A stretch of 64,000 nucleotides of DNA from positions 744,001-808,000 of the forward strand of contig NZ_WNWM01000002.1 in NCBI RefSeq assembly GCF_009727155.1, given 5' to 3'. The stretch comes from Pseudoduganella dura. GTDB taxonomy: Bacteria > Pseudomonadota > Gammaproteobacteria > Burkholderiales > Burkholderiaceae_D. The position numbers and the translations under genes were made by a program. This document shows, in pieces, positions 54,977 to 63,879 of this stretch (position 1 is the stretch's first letter; each line of letters starts with the position of its first letter). The notes beneath the pieces were generated by a model that was not told where the DNA came from, made no database searches, and was given only the letters and a program-made list of their open reading frames with translations.

Positions 54977-55297
54977 TCAGCGCACGAACCTGGCGATGGC
55001 GTCCGTCGCTTCCGGGGTCAACGGCAGGAACACGAAGCCGATCTTGAACTCGTTGCCGCTGAAGATGCAATGGCTGACCTTGGCGCGGCAGGTGATGATC
55101 TGCGGCTTGCCATCGACCAGCATTTCGAACACGACCTGGCCAGCCTGACCGGCTTCCACCTTGGTCCCGGCCGTGACGGACATCCCGGCCAGGCCGAGAT
55201 CGAACGTACGGGCGGCAAACGGCGCATCGCGATCGATGACCACCATGGCTCTCACGCGCAGGATCTTGCGCGCGCCCTGCCTCTGATCGACTAACAC
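54977..55297 (-). CDS. PilZ domain protein
   Basis: 106 residues, a single PilZ domain. RKILRVRAMVVIDRD carries the Arg motif (R..LRVR) and FDLGLAGMSVTAG the D/N-x-S-x-x-G-like motif, here G-L-A-G-M-S; such domains bind cyclic di-GMP and control motility or polysaccharide. The Arg motif is weak (RKILR instead of RxxxR) so binding should be tested. The GTG at 55297 is chosen because AAGAGGG lies seven bases before it. It follows radA after a terminator and precedes fliD. Confidence 0.75.
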   Translation of the reverse strand: MLVDQRQGARKILRVRAMVVIDRDAPFAARTFDLGLAGMSVTAGTKVEAGQAGQVVFEMLVDGKPQIITCRAKVSHCIFSGNEFKIGFVFLPLTPEATDAIARFVR

Positions 55298-55311
55298 TTC
55301 TGAACCCTCTT

Positions 55312-55338
55312 GAAAATAAAAACGGCCGGCAAGGCCGA
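55312..55338 (-). terminator. Terminator after radA
   Basis: On the minus strand a CGGCCTTGCCGGCCG stem followed by TTTTTATTTT, 50 bases after the radA stop. It immediately precedes the PilZ ribosome site, so PilZ depends on read-through or a promoter inside radA. Confidence 0.75.
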
Positions 55339-55387
55339 CCGCTATTTTACTGCGCAAAAGACAATCTTGCACTGATGCACAACTCCC

Positions 55388-56761
55388 TTACTGCAATTCG
55401 CGCAGGCGGTTGAAGGCATCATCGATGCGATCCACGGCGATGATCGTCATGCCCTCGATCGGCTGCTTCGGCGCATTGGCTTTCGGGATCATTGCGATCG
55501 AGAAGCCCAGCTTGGTCGCCTCGCGCAAGCGTTCCTGTCCGCGCGGCGCGGGGCGGATCTCGCCAGCCAGGCCCACCTCGCCGAACACCACGAAGCCGCG
55601 CGGCAGCGGCTTGTTGCGCATCGAGGAATTGATCGCCAGCAGCACCGCCAGGTCGGCCGCCGGCTCGGTGATCTTCACGCCGCCCACCGCGTTGATGAAC
55701 ACGTCCTGGTCGAACGCGGCGATGCCGGCGTGCCGGTGCAGCACCGCCAGCAGCATCGCCAGCCGGTTCTGCTCCAGGCCCACGGACAGGCGGCGCGCGT
55801 TCGGCAGGTGGCTCGCATCGACCAGCGCCTGGATTTCCACCAGCAGCGGCCGGGTACCCTCCTGCGTCACCATCACGCACGAACCGGGCACCTGGTTGTC
55901 ATGCTGCGACAGGAACAGCGCCGAGGGATTCGATACGCCCTTCAGGCCCTTCTCGGTCATCGCGAACACGCCCAGTTCGTTGACGGCGCCGAAGCGGTTC
56001 TTGATGGCCCGCACCAGCCGGTAGCTGGAATGGCTGTCGCCCTCGAAATACAGCACCGAATCGACGATATGCTCGAGCACGCGCGGGCCGGCCAGCGCGC
56101 CCTCTTTCGTCACGTGGCCGACGAGGATGATCGTGATGCCGGTCTGCTTGGCCACGCGCGTGAGCTGCGCGGCACACTCGCGCACCTGCGCCACCGAGCC
56201 GGGGGCGGACGTGAGCGCATCGGAATACACGGTCTGGATCGAGTCGATGACGGCCACCTGCGGCTTCAGGTCGCCCAGCGTCTGCAGGATCTTCTCCAGC
56301 TGGATCTCGGCCTGCAGCTTGAATTCCTTCGCATCGATGGCCAGGCGCTTGGCGCGCAGCGCGATCTGCGCGCCGGACTCCTCGCCCGACACGTACAGCA
56401 CGCTCTTGATGTGCGACAGGTTGGCCAGCGCCTGCAGCAGCAGCGTCGACTTGCCGATGCCCGGATCGCCGCCGATCAGCACCACGCCGCCGGCCACCAG
56501 GCCGCCGCCCAGCACGCGGTCGAATTCCTCGATGCCGGTGCCGAAGCGCGGCACGTCGAGCGCCTCGATCTCGTTGAGCGACAGCACCGGCGCGGTCTGC
56601 GCCAGCGCCTGGTGCGATTGCGACATGCGGTTCACGCCGGCGGACTCGATCACGGTCTCCACCATCGTGTTCCACTGCCGGCATGCCGGGCACTGGCCGG
56701 TCCATTTGCTGGTCGTGCCGCCGCATTCGCTGCACGTGTACTGGGTTTTCGCCTTGGCCAT
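55388..56761 (-). CDS. radA: DNA repair protein RadA
   Basis: 457 residues. N-terminal zinc finger (CSECGG...CPACRQW), a RecA-like ATPase with Walker A GGDPGIGKST and the RadA-specific KNRFG motif (AIKNRFGAVNELG), and a C-terminal Lon-like domain. It processes recombination intermediates and promotes branch migration. The start at 56761 overlaps the alr stop by one base (TGATG). Confidence 0.96.
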   Translation of the reverse strand: MAKAKTQYTCSECGGTTSKWTGQCPACRQWNTMVETVIESAGVNRMSQSHQALAQTAPVLSLNEIEALDVPRFGTGIEEFDRVLGGGLVAGGVVLIGGDPGIGKSTLLLQALANLSHIKSVLYVSGEESGAQIALRAKRLAIDAKEFKLQAEIQLEKILQTLGDLKPQVAVIDSIQTVYSDALTSAPGSVAQVRECAAQLTRVAKQTGITIILVGHVTKEGALAGPRVLEHIVDSVLYFEGDSHSSYRLVRAIKNRFGAVNELGVFAMTEKGLKGVSNPSALFLSQHDNQVPGSCVMVTQEGTRPLLVEIQALVDASHLPNARRLSVGLEQNRLAMLLAVLHRHAGIAAFDQDVFINAVGGVKITEPAADLAVLLAINSSMRNKPLPRGFVVFGEVGLAGEIRPAPRGQERLREATKLGFSIAMIPKANAPKQPIEGMTIIAVDRIDDAFNRLRELQ

Positions 56762-57849
56762 CAGTCTTCCCTCACCTGCACGCGCGGCGCCACCGCGCAC
56801 ATCAGTTCATAGCCGATCGTGCCCGCCGCGGCGGCCACATCGTCGATCGGCAGGTCTTCGCCCCACAGCACCACGCGGCTGCCCACGCGCGCCGTATCGA
56901 TGCCCGTCAGGTCGACCGCCATCATGTCCATCGACACGCGGCCCACGGTGCGGGTGCGCATGCCGTCCACGACCACCGGCGTGCCGGTCGGCGCGTGGCG
57001 CGGATAGCCGTCCGCGTAGCCGCAGGCCACGGTGCCGATGCACATCGCGCGGTCCGCCTCGAAGCGGCTGCCATAGCCGACGAAATCGCCCGCCTCGATA
57101 TGCTGGATGCCGATCAGTTCACTTTCCAGCGTCATGGCCGGCCGCAGGCCGTAACCGGCCGCGCTGCCGCCGCCCGGCGTGCCGCCATACAGCATGATGC
57201 CGGGGCGGATCCAGTCGCTGACAAGCTCGTTTTTCAGCTCCGGCATGCGCAGCACGCCGGCCGAGTTGGCCTGGCTGCGCGGCGCGTGCAGGCCGGCCGC
57301 GCCTTCGTCGAAGCGCCGGATCTGCTCGTGGATCGGCAGGCATTCGTGGGTCGCTTCGTCGGCATTGGCGAAGTGCGTCATCAGCGTGATCGTGCCCACG
57401 TGCGGGATCGCCCGCAGGCGCGCATAGGCGGCGCCGAATTGCGCGGGCTTGAAGCCCAGCCGGTTCATGCCGGTGTTCATTTTCAGGTGCACGTCGACCG
57501 GCCGCGCCAGCGGCGTGGCTTCGAGCAGCGCGATCTGTTCCAGGCAGTGGGCCGTGCCGTTCAGCTGATGGTCGGCCATGGCGTGCAGGTCGGCCGCGTC
57601 GAACCACCCTTCCAGCAGCAGGATCGGCCGGGTCCAGCCCATCTCGCGCAGGCGCACCGCATTGTCGAATTCGATCAGCGCCAGGCCGTCGGCATCGGCG
57701 AAGCCGCGCAGCGCGCGCTGCAGGCCGTGGCCATAGGCATTGGCCTTGACAACGGCCCACGCTTTCGAGCCGGGGGCGCAGGCGCGCGCGCGCGCCAGGT
57801 TATGCTGCATCGCAGCGACATGGATGGTTGCAACAATCGGCCTGGGCAT
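56761..57849 (-). CDS. alr: Alanine racemase
   Basis: 362 residues, a PLP enzyme making D-alanine for peptidoglycan. The PLP lysine is in AWAVVKANAYGHGL near residue 34, and the second catalytic Tyr region is DFVGYGSRFEAD. The start MPRPIVATIHVAAMQHNLAR (57849) fits the family. It is the first gene of alr-radA and divergent from lplT. Confidence 0.95.
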   Translation of the reverse strand: MPRPIVATIHVAAMQHNLARARACAPGSKAWAVVKANAYGHGLQRALRGFADADGLALIEFDNAVRLREMGWTRPILLLEGWFDAADLHAMADHQLNGTAHCLEQIALLEATPLARPVDVHLKMNTGMNRLGFKPAQFGAAYARLRAIPHVGTITLMTHFANADEATHECLPIHEQIRRFDEGAAGLHAPRSQANSAGVLRMPELKNELVSDWIRPGIMLYGGTPGGGSAAGYGLRPAMTLESELIGIQHIEAGDFVGYGSRFEADRAMCIGTVACGYADGYPRHAPTGTPVVVDGMRTRTVGRVSMDMMAVDLTGIDTARVGSRVVLWGEDLPIDDVAAAAGTIGYELMCAVAPRVQVRED

Positions 57850-58117
57850 GGCATCGACGGTGAAAGAAGAAGCGGGCATTTTACCGCACACGCCGCCGTA
57901 GCCACCGCGCGTGGGCGTTCCCTTATGCGGGGCTTAAGAGCATGGTGCCGGGGCATGCAGGACGCCCACAGCGGTCCGCAGCAGCCCCGCTACGGGCCGC
58001 CGTGGATGCGGCTGCGCAGCAAGCGAACGACCATTCGCTTTGCTCCGCCGTTTTCTTTGGAAAGCATATCTTTCATGGTATAAAGCAAGCCGATATCAGT
58101 TTTCAGGCCTATCCACA

Positions 58118-59365
58118 ATGAATCGTGGTTTTTATACCATCATGGCGGCGCAGTTCTTTTCGTCGCTGGCGGACAACGCCTTGCTGTTCGTCGCGATCGA
58201 CCTGCTGATCACGATGAATTCGCCGGCATGGATCACGCCGCTGCTGAAATTCCTGTTCGTGCTGTTCTATGTGCTGCTGGCCGCATTCGTGGGCGCCTTC
58301 GCCGACGCGCTGCCGAAAGGCCGCGTCATGTTCATCGCCAACCTGGTCAAGATCTTCGGCTGCGCGGTGCTCTTTTATGAAGTGCATCCACTGGCCGCCT
58401 ACGCCATCGTGGGCATCGGCGCGGCGATCTATTCGCCGGCCAAGTACGGCATCCTGACCGAACTGCTGCCGCCCGAAAAACTGGTGGCGGCCAACGGCTG
58501 GATCGAGGGCCTGACGATTTCCTCGATCATCCTCGGCACCGTGATGGGCGGCGCGCTGGTCAGCGACCGCGCCGAAGCGATCATGGGCAGCTGGAATATC
58601 GGCATCGACAATCCCGCCTACGGCGCCCTGATGATCGTGGGCGTGCTGTATGTCGCCGCCGCGCTGTTCAACCTGCGCATTCCACTGACCGGCTGCGTGT
58701 ATCCGCACCAGGAGCGCAACCCGGTGCGGCTGATCGAGGACTTCGCCAACTGCTGCGTGATCCTGTGGCGCGACAAGCTGGGCCAGATCTCGCTGGCCGT
58801 TACCACGCTGTTCTGGGGCACCGGCGCCACGCTGCAGTTCATCGTGCTCGAATGGGCCAAGCAGTCTCTGGGCATGAGCTATGAAAAGGCCACCACGATG
58901 GTGGGCCTGGTGGGCCTGGGCGTGACGGTGGGCGCCGTGATGTCGGCCAAGCTGATCACGCTGCGCAAGTCGCTGTCGGTGATCCCGCTCGGCATCGCGA
59001 TGGGCTTCATGGTGATGACGATGGCCTTCATCCACACGCCGGTGCTGGCCTACCCGATGCTGATCGTGATCGGCGCGCTGGCCGGCTTCTTCGTGGTGCC
59101 GATGAATGCGCTGCTGCAGCACCGCGGCCACGTGCTGATGAGCGCCGGCCACTCGATCGCCGTGCAGAACTTCAACGAGAACCTGTCGATCCTGACGATG
59201 CTGGCCATGTATTCGCTGATGCTGCGCATGGACCTGGCGCTGAACACGATCATCGTGATGTTCGGCCTGTTCCTGTCCGGGACGATGATCGCCATCAAGC
59301 GGCTGCACGCGGCCAACCAGCGCGAGCACGATTCGCTGGCGCTGATCGGCGAACACAAACACTAA
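58118..59365 (+). CDS. lplT: Lysophospholipid transporter LplT
   Basis: 415 residues with about 12 membrane segments of the major facilitator fold. It opens MNRGFYTIMAAQFFSSLADN and has FADALPKGRVMFIANLVKI and PAKYGILTELLPPEKLVAANGWIEG, which are strongly conserved in LplT. It flips lysophospholipids inward for re-acylation. In many bacteria it is fused or linked to Aas; no aas gene lies here. The start at 58118 is chosen from this N-terminus. Confidence 0.93.
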   Translation: MNRGFYTIMAAQFFSSLADNALLFVAIDLLITMNSPAWITPLLKFLFVLFYVLLAAFVGAFADALPKGRVMFIANLVKIFGCAVLFYEVHPLAAYAIVGIGAAIYSPAKYGILTELLPPEKLVAANGWIEGLTISSIILGTVMGGALVSDRAEAIMGSWNIGIDNPAYGALMIVGVLYVAAALFNLRIPLTGCVYPHQERNPVRLIEDFANCCVILWRDKLGQISLAVTTLFWGTGATLQFIVLEWAKQSLGMSYEKATTMVGLVGLGVTVGAVMSAKLITLRKSLSVIPLGIAMGFMVMTMAFIHTPVLAYPMLIVIGALAGFFVVPMNALLQHRGHVLMSAGHSIAVQNFNENLSILTMLAMYSLMLRMDLALNTIIVMFGLFLSGTMIAIKRLHAANQREHDSLALIGEHKH

Positions 59366-59388
59366 GAGCCGCAACACAAGCCGCATCT

Positions 59389-59456
59389 GGCGTCAGACAC
59401 TTTTTCCGCATGACTCTCCCGGAAAAGGTGTCCGACACCGGTTTTCCTGCGACGCC
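59389..59456. repeat. Palindromic repeat related to the one at 1159-1201
   Basis: Nested palindromes: GTCAGACACTTTTTCC against GGAAAAGGTGTCCGAC (14 of 16 pair), and GGAAAA-GGTGTC-C-GACACC-GG-TTTTCC, all enclosed by GGCGTC...GACGCC. The 20 bases at 59427-59446 match the reverse strand of 1167-1186 at 17 positions. It fills the gap between convergent lplT and the DUF1853 gene. Confidence 0.7.
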
Positions 59457-59466
59457 ACCCCGTTCT

Positions 59467-60483
59467 TCAAACAGACAATCCGCGTCCCGCCACCCGCCGC
59501 AGCGCCGCCTGCGCGGGCCACTCGTCGCGCACGATGAACGCCCGCGCCTCTTCCAGCAGCCAGCCGTCTTCCTCCCGTATCGTCGCCACCATCACGGGTG
59601 ACGGGTCGACGTCGAACTTTTTCGCCAGCAGGGCAGCCAGCTCGCCACGCGGGAGCGGCGCAGGCACGGCCGCCAGCGCGTCGCCGGCACGCACCTTCAA
59701 CGGCGCCAGCCAGTGCAGGCGCGGCATCACCACGAAACGCGCTCCGGCACCCGCCCTCTCGCCCGCATGGGCAAACCCCGACAGCGTATGCCAGCGCCCG
59801 CGGCAGTGGCCGGGCGTGATGCCGGGCACCACGGGCTCGCTTTCGGGCGGATGGAACAGCCAGCCCTTGACCAGCGCCTGGGCCGTGGTGACCGGCCGCG
59901 GCAACACTTCCTGCGCGGCGGGATGCCATGCCAGTTCGAGTTGCTGTTCGAAGATCTTGCGCATCTTGCGCCCGAGGGTATCGGCCAGGTTCGGGCCGAC
60001 CAGCAGGTCGAAGTCGTTCGTGTCGACACCGCTGTCGAGCAGGTAGAACTTGGTGGCGAATTCGATGTGGCGCAGGCCGCCGTCCGGCTCGTCGAGCAGG
60101 AAGTCGAATTCGCCCACCGTTTCCTTGCCGACCTTGTGCGTGGTGCGCACCTGCAGGCCGTGCGCCGCCAGCACGCCGCGCTGCGCGAAATGGAAGGCCA
60201 TCAGCTTTTCGGCATACAGGCCCAGGCGCGAATAGACGCGGCCGCCCAGCGCGGCATCGAGCGGCGCCGGGTCGGCCTCGAGCGCCGCCAGCCACGCCTC
60301 GACCTCCGGCGCGACCGCGCCGAGCGAGGCGATGCGGCCATGCCAGCACGGCGCATGCGCGTCGAGCAGGTCGGGCGCGTCGAGCAGCCAGGCCAGCGCC
60401 CGCACGTGCGGGCGCGTCAGGTGCCGCCAGCGGCGCTCGAAGCGCGCCTGGTAGTGCAATGTATCGGTGCAGTCAGCGGCCAT
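59467..60483 (-). CDS. DUF1853 family protein
   Basis: 338 residues. The DUF1853 features are visible: VRALAWLLDAPDLL near the start, GLYAEKLMAFHFAQRG, TVGEFDFLLDE..GGLRHIEFATKFYLL and LVGPNLADTLGRKMRKI. The E-F-D...E-F-A-T-K arrangement resembles a PD-(D/E)xK nuclease fold, though no activity is known to me. It overlaps the glycosylase gene by 11 bases, so it belongs to the tsaB-rimI-udg operon. Confidence 0.85.
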   Translation of the reverse strand: MAADCTDTLHYQARFERRWRHLTRPHVRALAWLLDAPDLLDAHAPCWHGRIASLGAVAPEVEAWLAALEADPAPLDAALGGRVYSRLGLYAEKLMAFHFAQRGVLAAHGLQVRTTHKVGKETVGEFDFLLDEPDGGLRHIEFATKFYLLDSGVDTNDFDLLVGPNLADTLGRKMRKIFEQQLELAWHPAAQEVLPRPVTTAQALVKGWLFHPPESEPVVPGITPGHCRGRWHTLSGFAHAGERAGAGARFVVMPRLHWLAPLKVRAGDALAAVPAPLPRGELAALLAKKFDVDPSPVMVATIREEDGWLLEEARAFIVRDEWPAQAALRRVAGRGLSV

Positions 60484-61501
60484 GGGCGGAACGCGCCAGG
60501 CAGAGGTCGGCCCAGGCCCTGGCCTTGTCTTCCGGCTTCTTCAGCAGGTCGGCCGGGTGGAACGTGGCGACGACCGGCAATTCTCCATACTTGAGCACCT
60601 TGCCGCGCGCCGCCACGCCGAGCAGGCCCTTGGCGGTCACGCCGCCCAGCGTCAGCGCCAGGCCGGCGCCGGTCAGCGCCAGCTCGCGCTGCAGGTATGG
60701 ACGGCATGCCGCCAGTTCGTCCGCGCCCGGCAGGCGTTCGCCGCCATCGTCCGCCACGGGGCGGCACTTGACGAGCGTGGTGACATAGGCGCCCTTCTGT
60801 GCCGACAGGTCGACCGCGCGCAGCATGTTGTGCAGCAGCTGGCCCGGCGGGCCGGCAAGCGGCTCGCCGGCTTCCTCGTCGGCCAGGGTGGGCGCGGTGC
60901 CCAGCACGAGCCAGCGCGCACGCTTGTCGCCGTGGCCCGGCACCGCCGCGCGGCGCGTTTCGCACAGCCTGCAGCGCGTGCAGCGACGCACCGCGGCCTG
61001 CAGTTCGGGCAGTTCCATCGCCGCGATCTCCTCGTCGGTGATCGCGGTTTGCACGGGCGCGCGCTGCACCGGCGCGGCGGCCGGCACGGTGTCGAACCAC
61101 GACGTGTCTTCATCGCCCGGCGGCGCCTCGGCCTTCGCGCGCGGCGGTGCCGGCTGCTTCAGCGTGGGCGCCTTCGGCGGCGGTGCCGGGGCATTGTCGA
61201 ACCAGGCGTTGTCGTCGTCCGATGCGGCCGGCGCCGACGCCGCTGCCGGCGCAGGTGCAGGTGCAGCAGGCGCGCGGGCCGGAATCGACGCTGGTGCCGG
61301 CGCCGGCGCGGCAACGACAGCGGGCGCAGCGACGGCGGCCCGCGGTTCGACGGCCGCCGGGACTACGGCGGCAGCCGCCGGCTCCTCGTCGGCAAGCCCG
61401 GCATCGTGACCCGGCGCGGCATGCGCGCGGCTGCGCAGCAGCCACCGTGGACCGACACCCATCTCCTGCAGGAATGCGTTGCTGCGTTGCGTGATGCTCA
61501 T
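60473..61501 (-). CDS. Family 4/5-like uracil-DNA glycosylase with disordered linker
   Basis: 342 residues. The catalytic part starts near 170: iron-sulfur cysteines in RCTRCRLCETRRAAVPGHGD, motif 1 LGTAPTLADEEAGEPLAGPP (usual form GEAPG..ED..G.PFVG) and motif 3 VATFHPADLLKKPEDKARAW. It would remove uracil from DNA. The first 160 residues are mostly Ala/Pro and hold two copies of an acidic motif, DDDNAWFDNAPA and DEDTSWFDTVPA. The start overlaps the rimI stop (ATGA). Confidence 0.88.
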   Translation of the reverse strand: MSITQRSNAFLQEMGVGPRWLLRSRAHAAPGHDAGLADEEPAAAAVVPAAVEPRAAVAAPAVVAAPAPAPASIPARAPAAPAPAPAAASAPAASDDDNAWFDNAPAPPPKAPTLKQPAPPRAKAEAPPGDEDTSWFDTVPAAAPVQRAPVQTAITDEEIAAMELPELQAAVRRCTRCRLCETRRAAVPGHGDKRARWLVLGTAPTLADEEAGEPLAGPPGQLLHNMLRAVDLSAQKGAYVTTLVKCRPVADDGGERLPGADELAACRPYLQRELALTGAGLALTLGGVTAKGLLGVAARGKVLKYGELPVVATFHPADLLKKPEDKARAWADLCLARSAHGR

Positions 61502-61974
61502 AACGCGATCCGCATCACGATGGCGTCCTCGCGCGTGCCGTTCGCGGCCGGGTAATAGCCCTTGCGGCGGCCGATCTCCGTGAAGCCGTAGCGACGGTAG
61601 ATCTCGAGCGCGCGCACGTTCGACGGCCGCACTTCCAGCAGCATCGATTCCATGCCGAGGCCGCGCGCGCACGCCGCGGACTGGTTCAGCAGGAAGCGCC
61701 CCAGCCCCTTGCGCTGCCACCGCGATGCCACGGCCACGTTCAACAGGTGCGCCTCGTCGACCACGCCCATCACGAGGAAGTAGCCGAGCAGCTCGCGCGA
61801 CGCATCGCGCAGGACCCAGGCGTGATAGCCGTGCTTGAGCGAGTCGGCGAAATTGGTGCGCGTCCACGGATGCGGGTAGACGCTGTATTCGACTGCCACC
61901 ACTTCGTCGAGGTCGGCCTGTTGCATCGGTTCGTACACCAGGCGCGCGAGATCCCAGGTCGGGCGCTGCGTCAT
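61498..61974 (-). CDS. rimI: Ribosomal protein S18-alanine N-acetyltransferase
   Basis: 158 residues of the GNAT fold. HLLNVAVASRWQRKGLGRFL is the acetyl-CoA loop (R/Q-x-x-G-x-G/A) and LEVRPSNVRALEIYRRYGF is the RimI-type C-terminal motif. Its start lies in the tsaB stop region (TGATG shift), directly after a 12-bp repeat whose GGGGTGG probably acts as ribosome site. The tsaB-rimI pair is common in proteobacteria. Confidence 0.93.
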   Translation of the reverse strand: MTQRPTWDLARLVYEPMQQADLDEVVAVEYSVYPHPWTRTNFADSLKHGYHAWVLRDASRELLGYFLVMGVVDEAHLLNVAVASRWQRKGLGRFLLNQSAACARGLGMESMLLEVRPSNVRALEIYRRYGFTEIGRRKGYYPAANGTREDAIVMRIAL

Positions 61975-62783
61975 GACGCCACCCCGGACGCCACCCCGGA
62001 CGCCACCCCGGACACCACCCCGGATGTCAGCCCGGATGCCACCCCCGGTGCGGGCTCGGCTGCAACCGCGGCCGCCTTGGCATCGTTGATCACGGCGCGC
62101 TCGGCCTTCGTGTAGGCAACCTTGTTGCGCAGGTACAGCGGCTGCGCGTCCGCGGCCGGCACACCCTGCCCGGCCGCGAACCCGGCTGCGCCCAGCCGCG
62201 CGACCTGCGCCGCGTGCGGCAGCACCGTGGTGTCGGCGGCGGTGGCGAACGACCGGCCGGCGAACGCTTCCGGGTAGGCCGTGAAACCGTTGCCGCAGGC
62301 CTGTGGCATGCCCTGCGCTTCCGTCCATCCCGGCGCCACATCCGCCGGCGCCGTGAGCATGGGCGGCACGACGGCAACGGGCGTTTCGCCATCGAAACGG
62401 TACTGTGCCCAGTACACCTCGTTCATCCGCGCATCGAGCACGGCCAGCACTTCCGTGGCGCCATGCCGTTCGTGGCAGGCCAGCGCCATCGCATCGAGCG
62501 TCACAACCGGCACGAGCGGCAGGCCGGCGCCGAAGCCCAGGCCCTGGGCGATGCCGCAGGCGGTGCGCACGCCGGTAAACGAACCGGGGCCGGCGCCATA
62601 GGCGATCGCGTCGCAGGCCGCCAGCGCGATGCCCGCTTCGGCCAGCAATTCCTGCACCATCGGCAGCAGCGAGGCCGAGTGCGTGCGCACGCCGTCGGCA
62701 CTGCGAAAGGTCAGGCGGCCGTCGTGCAGCAGCGCGCAGGAAGCCAGTTCGGAAGATGTTTCAAGGGCGAGAATGGTAGGCAT
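61971..62783 (-). CDS. tsaB: tRNA threonylcarbamoyladenosine synthesis protein TsaB
   Basis: 270 residues. It works with TsaD and TsaE in making t6A37 of tRNAs reading ANN codons. The N-terminal ASKHA domain is clear: TILALETSSELASCALLHD, then AIAYGAGPGSFTGVRTACGI. The family usually ends near residue 245; here the last 24 residues are repeats of Ser-Gly-Val-Ala, coded by a 12-bp tandem repeat running to the stop. The tail is probably disordered. It overlaps rimI by four bases. MPTILALE (62783) is chosen as start. Confidence 0.93.
   Translation of the reverse strand: MPTILALETSSELASCALLHDGRLTFRSADGVRTHSASLLPMVQELLAEAGIALAACDAIAYGAGPGSFTGVRTACGIAQGLGFGAGLPLVPVVTLDAMALACHERHGATEVLAVLDARMNEVYWAQYRFDGETPVAVVPPMLTAPADVAPGWTEAQGMPQACGNGFTAYPEAFAGRSFATAADTTVLPHAAQVARLGAAGFAAGQGVPAADAQPLYLRNKVAYTKAERAVINDAKAAAVAAEPAPGVASGLTSGVVSGVASGVASGVAS
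61975..62046. repeat. Six-unit 12-bp tandem repeat at the end of tsaB
   Basis: Six 12-base units of GACGCCACCCCG (first three identical, then GACACCACCCCG, GATGTCAGCCCG, GATGCCACCCCC). Each unit codes four residues, so gain or loss of copies keeps the frame. The rimI start codon begins one base outside the last unit. Confidence 0.9.
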
Positions 62784-62898
62784 CAAGATCGGCAAGGCAA
62801 AGGCACAAGCCGTATTTTACCTCGTGCGGGCGCGGCGGCCCGCTGCCCCGGGCCGATAAAGCCGGCGGACATTCTTCCTGGCCGATCGCGCGGCAATG

Positions 62899-63879
62899 TC
62901 ATGGAACCTTGCGCGCCACCCACTTGCGGTGTTCGATCAGGCCCAGCATGCCGCGGCAGTGATCGGCATGGTTCATCATCAGCAGTTCGAAGCTGTCGCC
63001 GGTCCACAGCCATTTGGTGGAGTGAAGGCAACCGGCAAAGCCTCGCCCGATATTGGACTCCAGCACCTGGCCGTCGAAATCGGCGTTGATGAGGGCATCC
63101 GCCGGCAGGCCATTGGTTGGCGGCTGGAGCTCGCGCGGCCGATAAGGCGGCTGCCCGTTGGCCAGCCAGATTTCGTGAAAACTGTCCATCGGGCCGCGGC
63201 CCAGTTCAAGCAGGTACAACAGCCGGCCATCGGCAAGCCGGTAGAGGCCATGGAAGCCGGTGTCCTCTTCGCCGGGGTGGATTTCTGCAAGCAAGGCCGC
63301 TTTGATCTTGCGATCGTGGATTGACTGCGCACGCGGCGCCGCACGCAGGACCGGCATGGCCGGCGCCGGCGGAACGGAAGTTTCGGGCCGGCTGCCGCGC
63401 CGCACCAGCGCGCCCGGGGTGCCGATCCGGCCCTGCAGCGCATCCATGCGCAACAGCGCCGCCTTCATGCCGGCGAGGGGCAGGGTCCATCGCTGGCGGC
63501 CGTCGCTGGCCTGGCCAGCCTTGCCGTCGATCATCCGGTCCAGCAGCTCGTGCGCCGCCTCGTGCGGTATCGGCCCGTTGGCCTGGATCGGGACTGGCCG
63601 ATAACCGTCTACCGTCATCGTGATGGCAGCGGGCTTTTCCGGCCCGTCTTCGGCCAGGATGAATTTGGCACTGACTGCCGTGGCGGGCCCCGCATCGCGC
63701 ATCACCTGAAAGGCGATCCACTGCGCAGTTTCACTATCCTGCCCGTAGCCGACCGCCTCGCAGTGGTTGATGTTATCGCACTGCACGATCCAGTCTTCGT
63801 ATTCCTGCGCGGCACAGAAGAGCGGCGCCAGGAGCGCTACGGCAAGGGAGGCGTTGCGAAGCAGTGCGGGTATCGTCAT
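62899..63879 (-). CDS. Secreted DUF1176 family protein
   Basis: 326 residues. A signal peptide (MTIPALLRNASLAVALLAPLFCAAQ) is followed by the DUF1176 pattern: EDWIVQCDNINHCEAVGYG near the start of the mature protein, a middle domain, and near the end an ESNIGRGFAGCLHSTKWLWTG..FELLMMNHADHCRGM part, with four cysteines likely in two disulfides. Family function is unknown. The start at 63879 is taken because it gives the signal peptide; an in-frame start further up adds only unlikely residues. Confidence 0.85.
   Translation of the reverse strand: MTIPALLRNASLAVALLAPLFCAAQEYEDWIVQCDNINHCEAVGYGQDSETAQWIAFQVMRDAGPATAVSAKFILAEDGPEKPAAITMTVDGYRPVPIQANGPIPHEAAHELLDRMIDGKAGQASDGRQRWTLPLAGMKAALLRMDALQGRIGTPGALVRRGSRPETSVPPAPAMPVLRAAPRAQSIHDRKIKAALLAEIHPGEEDTGFHGLYRLADGRLLYLLELGRGPMDSFHEIWLANGQPPYRPRELQPPTNGLPADALINADFDGQVLESNIGRGFAGCLHSTKWLWTGDSFELLMMNHADHCRGMLGLIEHRKWVARKVP

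Noticed and set aside
57958..58030. Similarity of TCCGCAGCAGCCC to the hairpin region at 53321-53333
   Set aside because: Only 13 bases match and the surrounding folding differs; chance is likely in GC-rich DNA.
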